DNA of 64,000 nt from CAYULW01 sp964445815 (GTDB taxonomy: Bacteria > Bacteroidota > Bacteroidia > Flavobacteriales_E > Vicingaceae). Position numbers and translations under genes: made by a program. The stretch lies in contig CAYULW010000002.1 of assembly GCA_964445815.1 (NCBI GenBank), forward strand, positions 496,001 to 560,000, read 5' to 3'. The notes under the pieces were generated by a model, which was not told where the DNA came from, did no database searches, and worked only from the letters and a program-made list of their open reading frames with translations. Each line of letters begins with the position of its first letter. The first letter of the stretch is position 1. This document shows positions 9,280-18,983 of the stretch, piece by piece.

Positions 9280-10002
9280 TCATAGACATAACATACGCTT
9301 AATCACATTTTTCTTTAGGCTTCGACTTATTCCAATTATAGCGTGATTAGACATTTGAATGGTTCCATCATTACGTTTTGTCCATGAGGAAACATGCTCT
9401 AAATTAATGACATAAGAACGATTTATCTTACACAGACAATCATTGTGAAGTGATTCTATCGTGTGCTTTAAGTTTTTAGAAATTAAGTATTCTTTATCTG
9501 TCGTTACGATTTTTGTATAACTGCCTTCCGCCTTTAAATAGATCAGATCTTTATAATTGATCAAATGACTATCTCCCCCATTGTTAACTGTAAATTTTCC
9601 GTTCGTTGGAATTTCTGAATAGGTTGAAGTTAATTTCTTTACTCTCTCAATGGTCTTCTTCATAGATCGAATAAACTCTACCCGATCTATTGGCTTTAAC
9701 AAATAGTCTAGAGCTTTATTTTTAAAAGCCTCAATGCTGAAGTCAATGTGGGCGGTGATAAAAACGGCTTCAAATTCTCTGTTCGGGAAGGATTCGAGTA
9801 ATTCTAAGCCATTAATGCCGGGCATATTGATATCAAAAACAACCAAATCCAAGTTCCTTGTCTGTGAAATGTAATGATAGGCCTCTTCACTTTTCGTAAA
9901 GGTGTTGATGACATCAACATCATTAGAGAAATATTTTTTAAAATAATTGACCAACAGAGCTACTGCATTTGGTTCATCATCAACTATTATTGTCTTTAAC
10001 AT
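9280..10002 (-). CDS. LytTR-family response regulator
   Basis: 240 residues: receiver domain (acidic DDE at 8-10, phospho-acceptor Asp57 in VVFDINMPG, Lys in LLKPID) and a LytTR DNA-binding domain (INYKDLIYLKAEGSYTKI, CKINRSYVINLEHV). Its 5' end overlaps the 3' end of the propeller kinase gene by 23 bp, the standard arrangement of a LytS/LytTR-type pair. The target genes are not evident; the T9SS cargo gene across the divergent gap is one possibility. Confidence 0.95.
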   Translation of the reverse strand: MLKTIIVDDEPNAVALLVNYFKKYFSNDVDVINTFTKSEEAYHYISQTRNLDLVVFDINMPGINGLELLESFPNREFEAVFITAHIDFSIEAFKNKALDYLLKPIDRVEFIRSMKKTIERVKKLTSTYSEIPTNGKFTVNNGGDSHLINYKDLIYLKAEGSYTKIVTTDKEYLISKNLKHTIESLHNDCLCKINRSYVINLEHVSSWTKRNDGTIQMSNHAIIGISRSLKKNVIKRMLCL

Positions 10003-12886
10003 GTTTTGGTTTTTTTTTGATTGGTAGTATTAATCTGACATAACTTTTATATGCAGATGACTCAGTGTAGGTTCCATATTTAAGGTGGCATTTCACTTTT
10101 TCAGTTCTTGAGATTATATCAAGTCTATCCCTAATGAGTGATAATCCAAGAGATTTTTTGTTTTTTTTGGGCTGATTTAGAGCATGCTCAAAGCCAATAC
10201 CATTATCAAGGACTCTAATTTCTATCTGATTGTTGCTTAGCTCATCAAAGGATATTTTAACCTTTCCCTCTCCGGGAATATGCCTTATGCCATGAATAAC
10301 AGCATTTTCTGCTAACAACTGAAGCATCAATGGAGGAATCAAAATATCTTGTTCTTTAAGACTCGTATGATTCTTAAACTCTATACTAATGGGCTTATTA
10401 AAACGTAAACTTTCTATCGAAATGTATAGGTTTACTATCTCTATTTCTTTTTCTAAAGTATACCAGTCTTCGTCAGAATACTCTAAAACTATTCGCAGTA
10501 AACGTGCAAATCGAGTTAGATAATCAATAGCGTTTTCTCTTTTTTGGCTTTCTATAAGGAATTGTATACTTCCCAGGGCATTAAAAATAAAATGAGGTTT
10601 CAATTGAGAAGACACTGCTTTTGCGCGCATCCGATTGAGCTGATTGATCAAGCGTTCTTTCTCAAGCTCTATCTTATTACGATATAGAACGATTGATGAA
10701 CTTCCTACTATACCAATAACAAAAATGAGCCCCCAAAACCACCATTTGTTCCAAAAGGGTTCTTCTATAGTTACTGAAACTTCTGTAGTTTCCGATCTTT
10801 CACCGGTGATTCTATTGTAATTAAATATCTTGATCTTATGCTTTCCAAAGGCTAGGTCGGCCAAGAAAATAGCATTATCATTTGCTTCGTACAAAACACT
10901 AGACTGTTCAGAGATCAACTCAACAGCCTGCCGATTATAAGGCACTTTATCAAAATCAAAAGAAGAACAAGAGATAATGACTGAATTCTCTGAATGCCGA
11001 CGAATAATCTCAGACGAAGCTTCTATTTTCTTTCCCTTAGATTCTATGTAAATGGGATAATTAAAATTTTTACTATTGTCAAACGGATTTGATGATTTAT
11101 AAATCCTTCCACCTGAGAGCCAATAATAATTCCCCGCTCTATATTCAAGTCTTTTGAACTCTCCCTTAAAAATACGAGGAGATCGCATTAAATAAGTCAG
11201 TTCGTAGTTCTCGTCTATTCGCAAAATGTAATTGCTAAAGACAATACACAGACCTAGCGAATCACTAAGTATTTGCCTTATATTTTCTTTAAAAGCAGGG
11301 TGTTTATCAATTAGCTTTTTTACTTCACCATTTTTAAAAATCCTAAAGAAACTACCTGAAGTATCTGAGTAAAATGCATCATCGGTTTGACTGAGCATTA
11401 AATCAAATGCATTGGCCTGTGGATTTAGTTTTCTTTGGTTGATCACCTTGTCATTTTCGAATTGAACTTGATAGATGAAGCCTTCTTTATTCATCAATAA
11501 TGTGTTTTCATTGATAATAAAAACACCATTGGCTTTTGGATCATTAAATGAAAAAGACACTCCTTGTTGATTAAATATATTAGCTCCATCCCGTGAATTA
11601 GCATAGAAAACAGAATCTCTAATTAACAAATGCTTTTGACCAAAACTCTTGACAATCTGAAATTTCTCATTGCTTAAAACTCTATCTCCTTTAATCGGAG
11701 CCACAACCAATAATGTGTCATTAAATGAAAAAAGCTGATTCGGAAAATTATTTAGATGTGTCAAGGTTTTTGACTCTCTGTCTTTGTGTATCTTTATGTT
11801 ACCTTTTTCATCTACCGTATATAGCTCATTATTATGAAAGGTGAAATCAACAACATCTGTCATGTCTTCACACTCAATCACTTCTATTGGTAAACTAACA
11901 TGTATCCCTGTAGAGCCTGAAGTAAACCACAATCGACCTTGGCTATCTTTGTTGAAATTTGTTACATCAATTAAGTTTTCAAATTCATATGATTTAACAC
12001 GAAAGCCATCTTGCGAAGCAATGAGTTTAACCTGTTGTGAGGGATGCTTCATGTACCCCAACCATAGTGTTGAATCATTCTCGAAAAACATCCCTCCTCT
12101 TTGAGTCATTCGATTTGAGATGATTTCTTTCTCTTTTCCATTTTTAATTACTATAGATTTATTATTTATATTTATAGCAATGGTGTTGGTATCAAACGCT
12201 GTTAATGCGAATATAGATGAGTATTCAAAATTTGAAAAACTCCGTATCTTAAACGTCTTTTTTACAACCTGATATTCAACTATAACCTCAGGTTGATTTG
12301 TTTTTTTCTTCCTCGAAGAGTAAGTACTTCCACCCCCCTCAAAAATTTTTGCATAGGAGATAACATTTTCTTTAGCCGGCACATGATATTGCTCATGAAC
12401 ATCGTTGGTGTCAATCTTTATAAAAAAGAAAGCTTCATTCTCTTTAACATGATATCCCAGCCACAAATTTCCATCTTTATCTTGAGCAAATTCAGTTTGG
12501 GTATAGGCCATTTCATTCAGTTGTTTTCTTAATGCTTTGTGGCTTTCCATCTCAGAGATAGAGCCATTTTCAAGAATATAAATGCCGTTATGTTCTGTAA
12601 TTAATACTAATCTGTCTTTTTGTACCGCAATTCTGTATACATCTATATCGCTCTTATTGTCAATGCGATAACTACGAAAATTTATTCCATCAAATCGGGT
12701 GAGACCTGAATTGGTTCCTATCCAAATAAAGCCATTGCTATCTTGAGTAATATCATAGCAACGCTCATCTAACAGACCATTCTCAAGTCCATAAGATTGA
12801 AAGGGAATTGTTTGCGAATAGCTATTCGAAAAAAAACAGGGCAAAGCAATTATCAAAAGGTAGATAGAGAACAGACTATTCTTCAT
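9980..12886 (-). CDS. LytS-type histidine kinase with two-component-regulator propeller
   Basis: 968 residues from the ATG at 12886, chosen because MKNSLFSIYLLIIALPCFF is a proper signal peptide; the ATG 28 codons upstream adds a Cys-rich stretch. The sensor is a periplasmic beta-propeller (GFIWIGTNSGLTRFDG, GNLWLGYH, STLWLGYM, GRLWFTSG) with a Y_Y_Y-like strand domain before one membrane helix (WWFWGLIFVIGIVGSSSIVLY). The cytosolic part has the His_kinase motif QLKPHFIFNALGSIQ and an HATPase domain (LLAENAVIHGIRH, VLDNGIGF). It presumably phosphorylates the overlapping LytTR regulator. Propeller sensors of this class often sense sugars or polymer fragments, but the ligand is unknown here. 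Confidence 0.93.
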   Translation of the reverse strand: MKNSLFSIYLLIIALPCFFSNSYSQTIPFQSYGLENGLLDERCYDITQDSNGFIWIGTNSGLTRFDGINFRSYRIDNKSDIDVYRIAVQKDRLVLITEHNGIYILENGSISEMESHKALRKQLNEMAYTQTEFAQDKDGNLWLGYHVKENEAFFFIKIDTNDVHEQYHVPAKENVISYAKIFEGGGSTYSSRKKKTNQPEVIVEYQVVKKTFKIRSFSNFEYSSIFALTAFDTNTIAININNKSIVIKNGKEKEIISNRMTQRGGMFFENDSTLWLGYMKHPSQQVKLIASQDGFRVKSYEFENLIDVTNFNKDSQGRLWFTSGSTGIHVSLPIEVIECEDMTDVVDFTFHNNELYTVDEKGNIKIHKDRESKTLTHLNNFPNQLFSFNDTLLVVAPIKGDRVLSNEKFQIVKSFGQKHLLIRDSVFYANSRDGANIFNQQGVSFSFNDPKANGVFIINENTLLMNKEGFIYQVQFENDKVINQRKLNPQANAFDLMLSQTDDAFYSDTSGSFFRIFKNGEVKKLIDKHPAFKENIRQILSDSLGLCIVFSNYILRIDENYELTYLMRSPRIFKGEFKRLEYRAGNYYWLSGGRIYKSSNPFDNSKNFNYPIYIESKGKKIEASSEIIRRHSENSVIISCSSFDFDKVPYNRQAVELISEQSSVLYEANDNAIFLADLAFGKHKIKIFNYNRITGERSETTEVSVTIEEPFWNKWWFWGLIFVIGIVGSSSIVLYRNKIELEKERLINQLNRMRAKAVSSQLKPHFIFNALGSIQFLIESQKRENAIDYLTRFARLLRIVLEYSDEDWYTLEKEIEIVNLYISIESLRFNKPISIEFKNHTSLKEQDILIPPLMLQLLAENAVIHGIRHIPGEGKVKISFDELSNNQIEIRVLDNGIGFEHALNQPKKNKKSLGLSLIRDRLDIISRTEKVKCHLKYGTYTESSAYKSYVRLILPIKKKPKHVKDNNS

Positions 12887-13050
12887 AAAAGATAAAATAA
12901 AGCTATTTATCTGAATGCCATCTAGCAGTTTACAAAGAAAAAGCAGCGCTTTGCAAAAAAAATAAGACAAGTAGCAAAGTCGATCATTTTCATAAGTCTC
13001 TAAAAGCGAACCTTTAAGACTAAATTAATAACAATTAAAATCTAAAAATT

Positions 13051-14946
13051 ATGAAAAATTTAAAACAGCTTATGGGCTTGTTTATACTTGGCGTTTTTGC
13101 CTTACAAACACAAGCGCAGACGATCAGCTATCGTTTTCAAAAAAACAACATTCTTAGCCATTTAGGCGATCCAAGTGGCCACCTAACAGTTACAACCACC
13201 TTAGCAGTCACTGACGGATATTATATTTTAGGAAACATTAAAAACTATTCCCTGAATGGAAATTTGGAGGATGATATTTTCCTTGCTCACGTGGACACAC
13301 AAGGCATTGTTTCGGGACCAAATTATTGGGTAAAAACATATGGCCAATCCGGTATTGAAGAAATAGGTACTCACCTTATTCAAGGTTGGAATGGAGAGCT
13401 TGTAATGTTAGGTGAGATAAGGGATCCTATACAGTATGCAAAAATTAAGACTTGGATACTCCGATTAAACCCTAATGGAAGTGTAATCAACTCTAAAGAG
13501 CTTTCAGGAGATCATAGTGGTAGTCCAGTAGCTTGCAGTGCCAGAGGATTTGAGTTGGTGAGATTATTGGGGCCTACAGGGCCGGATGGATATGCGCTTT
13601 GTGGTTATACTCAAGATTGTATACAAGCTAGTGCTCAAAACCCTTTTGTAACGCGGTTGGATAATAATTTAAATCAAGTCTGGTTCAGGCAGTATAACAA
13701 CCTTCATGGTAAGTTCTTCTCCATCATTCAACGAAGTGGAGGATTAGGTACAAACTTCGTTACTGTGGGAACAGATTGGGATGTTATTGGCGTAATGGCT
13801 GAAATTGATTATTCTACCGGCGCGTTAGTGACTAACACTTCCATACCAGGAACTAGTGGGAACTTCTTTTTTATTCAGGATGTCGATTATTCCTCAAAAG
13901 TGATCAACACACCAGATGGCGGATTTTTAGTTGGTTCTTCATCATTACCAAGTAGGTACGGTGCCTTTTCTCAGGACTTTATGCTACATAAATTTAACAC
14001 TTCCGGCGTACCAATGTGGGGAGCAAAATATACAGTAAACAATATTAATTCTGATGTTCAGCTGGAGGATATTGAAAGTTTGGGAGACCACTATAATGTT
14101 CTACTTTCTTCTCAAGATGGTTTAATTATATCCAGAGTAGAAATAAATGGCAACCACTCCCCTGTTCAAACAAAATTGTTTGAAACTGATGTTGCACAAA
14201 CCTCTTTTGCTCGTGTTGCCCCTTCGCACGGATATTATCAAAAATTGCATTTTGATTACGGACATTTACTTGCTATTCCGCAACAACCAGGAGGTCCATT
14301 CATCGGTAACGGCTTGGCTCTTGCAAGTCATTTTACTAGTGCTTTTAGCACTGGAGGTATTCCAAGTGTTTCAGAGCGACAAGAGTTTCGTTTGATTAAA
14401 ACAGACATGCAACTCAATACAGGTCATGGAACCTTCAACTGTGGTTTAGACATTGGTACCAGTAAAGGCTGTTCTTGGGACAGTGAGGATTATTATTGGG
14501 CTTCATACGGTTGTGGGAACATCTATGGCAATAACTATTCTTCTACAACAACCAATCTGTATTTTAATTATACGCCTGATACGACGAGTATTAATGCATG
14601 GAATTATCAGCATTGTATTGAAGAAGACTATTTTGTAGAAGACGATGTGGAACATGAGCCCGACTTTCGAAAAAAAATCTCTTCCGGATCAATTGAGGAC
14701 CTAGTCACTGCTTTATCAATTGAGGTTTATCCTAATCCAGCTAAAGATGTTATATCAATAAGCGGTTTGAATGATGGCGGCTCTCTAATCAGAATTAGAG
14801 ATGTGCAAGGTAAAGAAGTATTGAATCAACAACTCTTTGGAAAAACCAAATATCAACTTGACCTTAGTTTGTTGAAAAGGGGTATGTACTTCGTTGAGAT
14901 CAATCAAAATGATGAAATCAATACTATTAAGATTATTAAAGAATAG
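13051..14946 (+). CDS. T9SS-secreted protein of unknown function
   Basis: 631 residues: signal peptide (LKQLMGLFILGVFALQTQAQ), a ~520-residue mature region with repeated strands of the type 'GGFLVGSSS...', 'VTRLDNNLNQVWFRQYNN', 'LHKFNTSGVPMWGAKY' reminiscent of delta-60-like or propeller repeats, a Cys-rich region near residues 465-500 (NCGLDIGTSKGC, SYGCGNIYG), and a type A T9SS sorting domain (VYPNPAKDVISISGL ... GMYFVEINQNDE). The sorting domain would send it across the outer membrane. It is transcribed away from the propeller kinase gene. Confidence 0.85.
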   Translation: MKNLKQLMGLFILGVFALQTQAQTISYRFQKNNILSHLGDPSGHLTVTTTLAVTDGYYILGNIKNYSLNGNLEDDIFLAHVDTQGIVSGPNYWVKTYGQSGIEEIGTHLIQGWNGELVMLGEIRDPIQYAKIKTWILRLNPNGSVINSKELSGDHSGSPVACSARGFELVRLLGPTGPDGYALCGYTQDCIQASAQNPFVTRLDNNLNQVWFRQYNNLHGKFFSIIQRSGGLGTNFVTVGTDWDVIGVMAEIDYSTGALVTNTSIPGTSGNFFFIQDVDYSSKVINTPDGGFLVGSSSLPSRYGAFSQDFMLHKFNTSGVPMWGAKYTVNNINSDVQLEDIESLGDHYNVLLSSQDGLIISRVEINGNHSPVQTKLFETDVAQTSFARVAPSHGYYQKLHFDYGHLLAIPQQPGGPFIGNGLALASHFTSAFSTGGIPSVSERQEFRLIKTDMQLNTGHGTFNCGLDIGTSKGCSWDSEDYYWASYGCGNIYGNNYSSTTTNLYFNYTPDTTSINAWNYQHCIEEDYFVEDDVEHEPDFRKKISSGSIEDLVTALSIEVYPNPAKDVISISGLNDGGSLIRIRDVQGKEVLNQQLFGKTKYQLDLSLLKRGMYFVEINQNDEINTIKIIKE

Positions 14947-14963
14947 TTCTAAGAATTTTCTTC

Positions 14964-14996
14964 AGAAAGAGGCTACTATTTAGCCTCTTTCTTACT
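14964..14996. terminator. Bidirectional terminator
   Basis: Perfect 11-bp stem AGAAAGAGGCT (14964-14974) with AGCCTCTTTCT (14982-14992). It lies between the convergent T9SS genes; its last base touches the stop codon of the minus-strand gene. Confidence 0.88.
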
Positions 14997-17900
14997 GTTT
15001 AATCACTTTTCGCATAATTACCCTATCCTTTGTACTGGCCTTAAAGAAATAGATTCCATTGGCTAAATCCCGAATATCAATCTGTTGCAATTGGTAAGCC
15101 TGATTAACCTGACCTGACTTAACTACTTTTCCAAGGCCATCAACAATAGACCATTGGTAAGCATCAAGTCCTAACTCCACATTTAAATATTCATTTGCAG
15201 GATTCGGATAGACATTCATTTCCCTTATACCTTGTTCATCAATACCGGTTGTCTGATCAATTCTAAAATAATACTCCAAACCATCTCCAAAATCGGGATT
15301 AAAGTTTTTAATCAACAAATAATTTGTGGTCAACAGTCTGAAATAACCATTGCCTGCTGAGTTAGCGAAAAAAGACAAACCATCATCTCCTGTATCATAA
15401 AACAGCAATTGGTAGCAATCCGGAGGTAAACTAATCAAGTCATCATATGTTTGATTATTGACCAGACCATTCTTTTGAAAGACGATTTGTCCACTACTAT
15501 TTTTAATCACATAGCTGTTTTCGTTTGCTGCTGAATTGGTGCGTAAAATGGCTCTAAACTGAGTTGGCAAAGTATCAGTCATTGTAAATTGAGTAGTATA
15601 TTCATTATTCAAGGTATACTGATCTGTACCATTATTTACTCCTGTGATGCGCGCTGTAAAATGATTTCTTGCTTGATTGCCTGATGCCCAGAAACTCTGA
15701 GGCACTGGAATAAGGACATTGGTCTCATCCATGTATTGTAAGTTACCTGTCCAGGTATGCAACACAGGTGTAGACCCGTTCAAAATGATTTCTATGTTAG
15801 CCGAGGTCAATACATTAGATCCCGTATTTTTTAAAATGACGATTGGTGCAAAACATGTCGGATTACGCCTTCCAAATTCTGTATCATCTGTTGGTCGTAA
15901 TACTCTTTCTATTCTTGCATCATCAGTAAAATTAGTAGCACCATATTCAACCAATTGATTTGAAACGATGTATCTGGAATCACCTGAAGCCGTATTCATG
16001 TCATAATCCAGGTTTACAGTATTCCCTGTAATCAGGTGACTGATATCATATTCGGCAACGTCTGTAGCCATCCCCGGACACCATCCTGCTCGATCATATA
16101 TCCAGGTTCCTCCTTGAGGATAGACAGGGTTCTTATCACACTCTTTCCAAACTGATCTGGAAAATTGAGTGCCATTGGCATAAAGGGTGTGCAACCTCAA
16201 TATAAACTCGCCTTGCTGACCATGACCTGTTATTGCAGACCTGAGTTTAAAACGTCTTGCAGATGTATCTAAATCCAATGTTCTCGGTTTAAAATAAGTA
16301 TTGTTATTAATGGATGTGTAGTTACGTTGATCCGCTTTCCATATTTGTCTTATAGATTTGACTTCAGCTGGAGGTGTTCCAATGATGAATAAAAACTGTA
16401 TGTCCATTTCTTCCTGCCATTGCCCTCCTCTTTCCATTGTCATTCTTCTATTTCCTCTCAAAGTCGGTAAGAAGTCACTCACGTCAAAATACCAAGCTTT
16501 ACCCTCAGCACCTAAATCGAGGTTTATGCCATAAGGTGTCACAAAAGACATGATTTCCAGCTTTTGAGGATTACGCTGATAATAGTTCAAGGTTCTTTGA
16601 CCTAAAGTTCTTACACTCGACGATAAAATGCCTGTAATTATATTGCCATTTAAGTCATATAGCTCATTATTTTTGGGATAGTAATTTGATGTTGTTATAC
16701 CAATGCTATCACTATTTGTAGTCCCGGATCTATCGAATATGGTTTTCTCTTCAACTAAATAAGGTAAATGTGGAATGGTGTCAAAAACCGTATCATTCAG
16801 CACAGTTTGATTGTAAGTACCTTGATAAAAGTCAACGGCAGGACCCTGAAACCCTGTTCTGAATTCCTTGAACAGCTCTTGCCTTGTCAATTTCTTAAAA
16901 CTCGTTGGTGCATAGAATGTGGCATCATACTGATTTGGACCAAAATCTTTTATTGTAGAAGATTCTTCTTGAATAAGATAACTCAATTCTAAATCTGCAA
17001 CATTGGGATGACTTGAAGCATAGACCGTTCTATGCATCCAATCCTTCAGTGTGTTGCCGCTCAATTCGGCCGACCAAACGCGAATGTTGTCTATTTCTCC
17101 GGTAAAATATCGATTATGAAAGCCTTTTGAAATTTGAAAAAGCAGAGAGGGTTGAGTAAACATGGTTAATGAACTAATAGAACTCACCTGATCTAAGTTG
17201 CCATCTATGTAAAATTTAACATCGTGCATTGTAAAACCTGAAAAGGTATAAGCCACGTGATGCCATTGTCCATCATTTACGGGTGTTGTAGCTACGGCAT
17301 AAGCGCCATTAATTTCTAATCTTAATTGCCCTTGGCTGTTAATTCGAAAAGCCTGTTTTTCTGCTGTATTGTTTGTCCCCCAACTTGTTATTTCTCCATC
17401 AGCACTTGTTTTTATCCAGGCTTCAACAGTTCTGTCGTTAAATGTGGTGATGCCCTGATAAGTATTGGCTTCAACATAGTTATTAGGAAATAGATTAAGT
17501 GAATAATCATCTGTTGTATACACATGTTTTCCCTGTCCATAAGTAGCAATAAAAAGCGGTGGATTGGAAGCATCGCCTTCATAGGTAAATTGAATAAGAA
17601 GGTCGGAAGTCCCATCCCAATTGAATGGAGTGTGAAATTGAAAACGATTATCTCCAGTCTGGAAATCAACATCATGATAGTAAGTATTCTGATAAGCCAA
17701 AAGGGCCAGTGTATCAATTCTTGTAAAAGGGTTAACCGAAACACTCTTTACATCTATTTTAAAATGCTTGATCGGGATTGTTGAATTAGAAACTGACGAT
17801 AAGTTTAACCCATCTATATCTCCTGCAAGCAAACCTGCCGCTGTTAATTCAGAAGCTGTATAATAAACCAGAGTCCTTCCATTTTTTACTCTACTATTAA

Positions 17901-18372
17901 TGATTGTAGAATCATTGTTTATAGAAGGCCCGACAGACGAGGTGTCCTCATTAGTAATGGAATTAATCATTACTGTTTTTTGCAAAGAAGGGATATATTT
18001 ATAAGTCTGTATCAGACTATAAACTGAATCTAAGTTTGTATTGGGAGTAATGTTGAATTTATTTGTTGTACTTTCGATAGAATCAGCAGCATTGGGGTCA
18101 TGGATGTATGTGTTACAAGAATAATCCCATTCTCCACAGCCTAAGTTTCGATTGCTTGTAGTTGACACTAATGCGCCTTTACAACGCATAGCATATCTCA
18201 TAATTACCCTTTCTATACTTAAGCCATTTACACTTGAAAAATCAACTGTGGTATCCCTGTTAGTACTATTGTAGTCCCAAGACTGCACAACAATTGTATC
18301 GCCTGGTGTTTGAGCCATCGTTGACAACGAGAACAATAAAGCAAAAAGTGGTATTGAAGAAATAGATTTCAT
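14992..18372 (-). CDS. Peptide-N-glycosidase F-related secreted protein with LamG and T9SS domains
   Basis: 1126 residues. Signal peptide (SSIPLFALLFSLSTMAQ); an N-terminal region typical of PNGase F-like proteins (VVQSWDYNSTNRDT, RVIMRYAMRCKG, NLGCGEWDYSCNTYI); a LamG/jellyroll domain at about residues 285-450 (RTVEAWIKTSADGEITSWG, GQWHHVAYTF); a second PNGase-like half (EGKAWYFDVSDFLPTLRGNR, GQWQEEMDIQFLFIIGTPP, ECDKNPVYPQGGTWIYDRAG); a CARDB-like segment (CFAPIVILKNTGSN); and a T9SS sorting domain (MNVYPNPANEYLNVEL). PNGase F removes N-glycans from glycoproteins, but I could not confirm the catalytic acids in this multidomain version, so amidase activity is inferred only. Far longer than classical PNGase F. 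Confidence 0.85.
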   Translation of the reverse strand: MKSISSIPLFALLFSLSTMAQTPGDTIVVQSWDYNSTNRDTTVDFSSVNGLSIERVIMRYAMRCKGALVSTTSNRNLGCGEWDYSCNTYIHDPNAADSIESTTNKFNITPNTNLDSVYSLIQTYKYIPSLQKTVMINSITNEDTSSVGPSINNDSTIINSRVKNGRTLVYYTASELTAAGLLAGDIDGLNLSSVSNSTIPIKHFKIDVKSVSVNPFTRIDTLALLAYQNTYYHDVDFQTGDNRFQFHTPFNWDGTSDLLIQFTYEGDASNPPLFIATYGQGKHVYTTDDYSLNLFPNNYVEANTYQGITTFNDRTVEAWIKTSADGEITSWGTNNTAEKQAFRINSQGQLRLEINGAYAVATTPVNDGQWHHVAYTFSGFTMHDVKFYIDGNLDQVSSISSLTMFTQPSLLFQISKGFHNRYFTGEIDNIRVWSAELSGNTLKDWMHRTVYASSHPNVADLELSYLIQEESSTIKDFGPNQYDATFYAPTSFKKLTRQELFKEFRTGFQGPAVDFYQGTYNQTVLNDTVFDTIPHLPYLVEEKTIFDRSGTTNSDSIGITTSNYYPKNNELYDLNGNIITGILSSSVRTLGQRTLNYYQRNPQKLEIMSFVTPYGINLDLGAEGKAWYFDVSDFLPTLRGNRRMTMERGGQWQEEMDIQFLFIIGTPPAEVKSIRQIWKADQRNYTSINNNTYFKPRTLDLDTSARRFKLRSAITGHGQQGEFILRLHTLYANGTQFSRSVWKECDKNPVYPQGGTWIYDRAGWCPGMATDVAEYDISHLITGNTVNLDYDMNTASGDSRYIVSNQLVEYGATNFTDDARIERVLRPTDDTEFGRRNPTCFAPIVILKNTGSNVLTSANIEIILNGSTPVLHTWTGNLQYMDETNVLIPVPQSFWASGNQARNHFTARITGVNNGTDQYTLNNEYTTQFTMTDTLPTQFRAILRTNSAANENSYVIKNSSGQIVFQKNGLVNNQTYDDLISLPPDCYQLLFYDTGDDGLSFFANSAGNGYFRLLTTNYLLIKNFNPDFGDGLEYYFRIDQTTGIDEQGIREMNVYPNPANEYLNVELGLDAYQWSIVDGLGKVVKSGQVNQAYQLQQIDIRDLANGIYFFKASTKDRVIMRKVIKQ

Positions 18373-18454
18373 AGTCTTATAATTAAGTTCACCCCATATA
18401 AGGAAGCACTAAAAATAAGCAATGATTTCTGCCAAAAAGATAAAATAGAGGGAC

Positions 18455-18497
18455 AAAAAAATCCCCCTCACTTTATACTCAGCGGGGGGATTTTCAT
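18455..18497. terminator. Terminator hairpin between ACP-like and PNGase-related genes
   Basis: AAAATCCCCC (18458-18467) pairs perfectly with GGGGGATTTT (18485-18494), with A-tract on one side and T-tract on the other. It ends the minus-strand ACP-like transcript before the PNGase-related gene starts. Confidence 0.88.
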
Positions 18498-18529
18498 GGG
18501 AAAATGCAATTATGTTTCAGATCAACACC

Positions 18530-18853
18530 TTATGCAGCACCTGCGGTGCCAATATTTAACCATCTGAATAGTGAATCATCGCTAGAGTATACGATAAGGT
18601 GTCTAACAACATCATGAACCATAATTGACTTGGAATCAATTTGCAAGCACCTAACTGGCACTTTATATTGTGATTCTAAAATCAACTTCAACTGTAAAAT
18701 TCGACTTGAATCAAAATCAAGGTCGTGAACCAAGTCCATATCCGGAGATAAGCGAGCAATTTGATTTGGTGATAGCATTTCTGTTTTCATTAAGATTTTT
18801 GCAAATTCAATAAAAACTGTATCTGAAATGACCTTTATACTTTCTTTATCCAT
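18530..18853 (-). CDS. Orphan acyl-carrier-protein-like protein
   Basis: 107 residues. The pattern LSPDMDLVHDLDFDSSRILQ followed by LKLILESQYKVPV and VHDVVRHLI fits the four-helix carrier-protein fold; the phosphopantetheine attachment motif DSL appears as D48-S49-S50. Standard ACPs end near the last helix, whereas this one continues with about 20 residues and finishes GTAGAA. No fatty-acid, polyketide or NRPS enzyme lies in the window, so partner and cargo are unknown. It has its own terminator and a region with 11-bp-spaced GCGGGACAA repeats upstream. A coincidental resemblance to a carrier protein is possible. Confidence 0.65.
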   Translation of the reverse strand: MDKESIKVISDTVFIEFAKILMKTEMLSPNQIARLSPDMDLVHDLDFDSSRILQLKLILESQYKVPVRCLQIDSKSIMVHDVVRHLIVYSSDDSLFRWLNIGTAGAA

Positions 18854-18926
18854 GGTAAATCATTTAGAGTATCTCGTTTGTTCCATACAATATTCTTGAA
18901 AACAACGACTAATTCCTCTTTTTAGA

Positions 18927-18946
18927 GCGGGACAAAAGCGGGACAA
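18927..18946. promoter_or_regulatory. Tandem GCGGGACAA motif, 11-bp spacing
   Basis: GCGGGACAA occurs at 18927-18935 and again at 18938-18946, one helical turn apart, in the divergent gap between the ACP-like gene and the TPR-HTH regulator gene. A -7-like GATATTTG lies at 18971-18978, about 38 bp away, a distance suited to an activator. A similar tandem pair is at 20790-20809. Confidence 0.45.
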
Positions 18947-18983
18947 TGTAAAATAAAGAAGTATTAAGTCGATATTTGAACTC

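Noticed and set aside
17412..17744. 110-residue frame inside the PNGase-related gene
   Set aside because: Shadow frame on the same strand as a well-supported gene; no start context or protein-like pattern.
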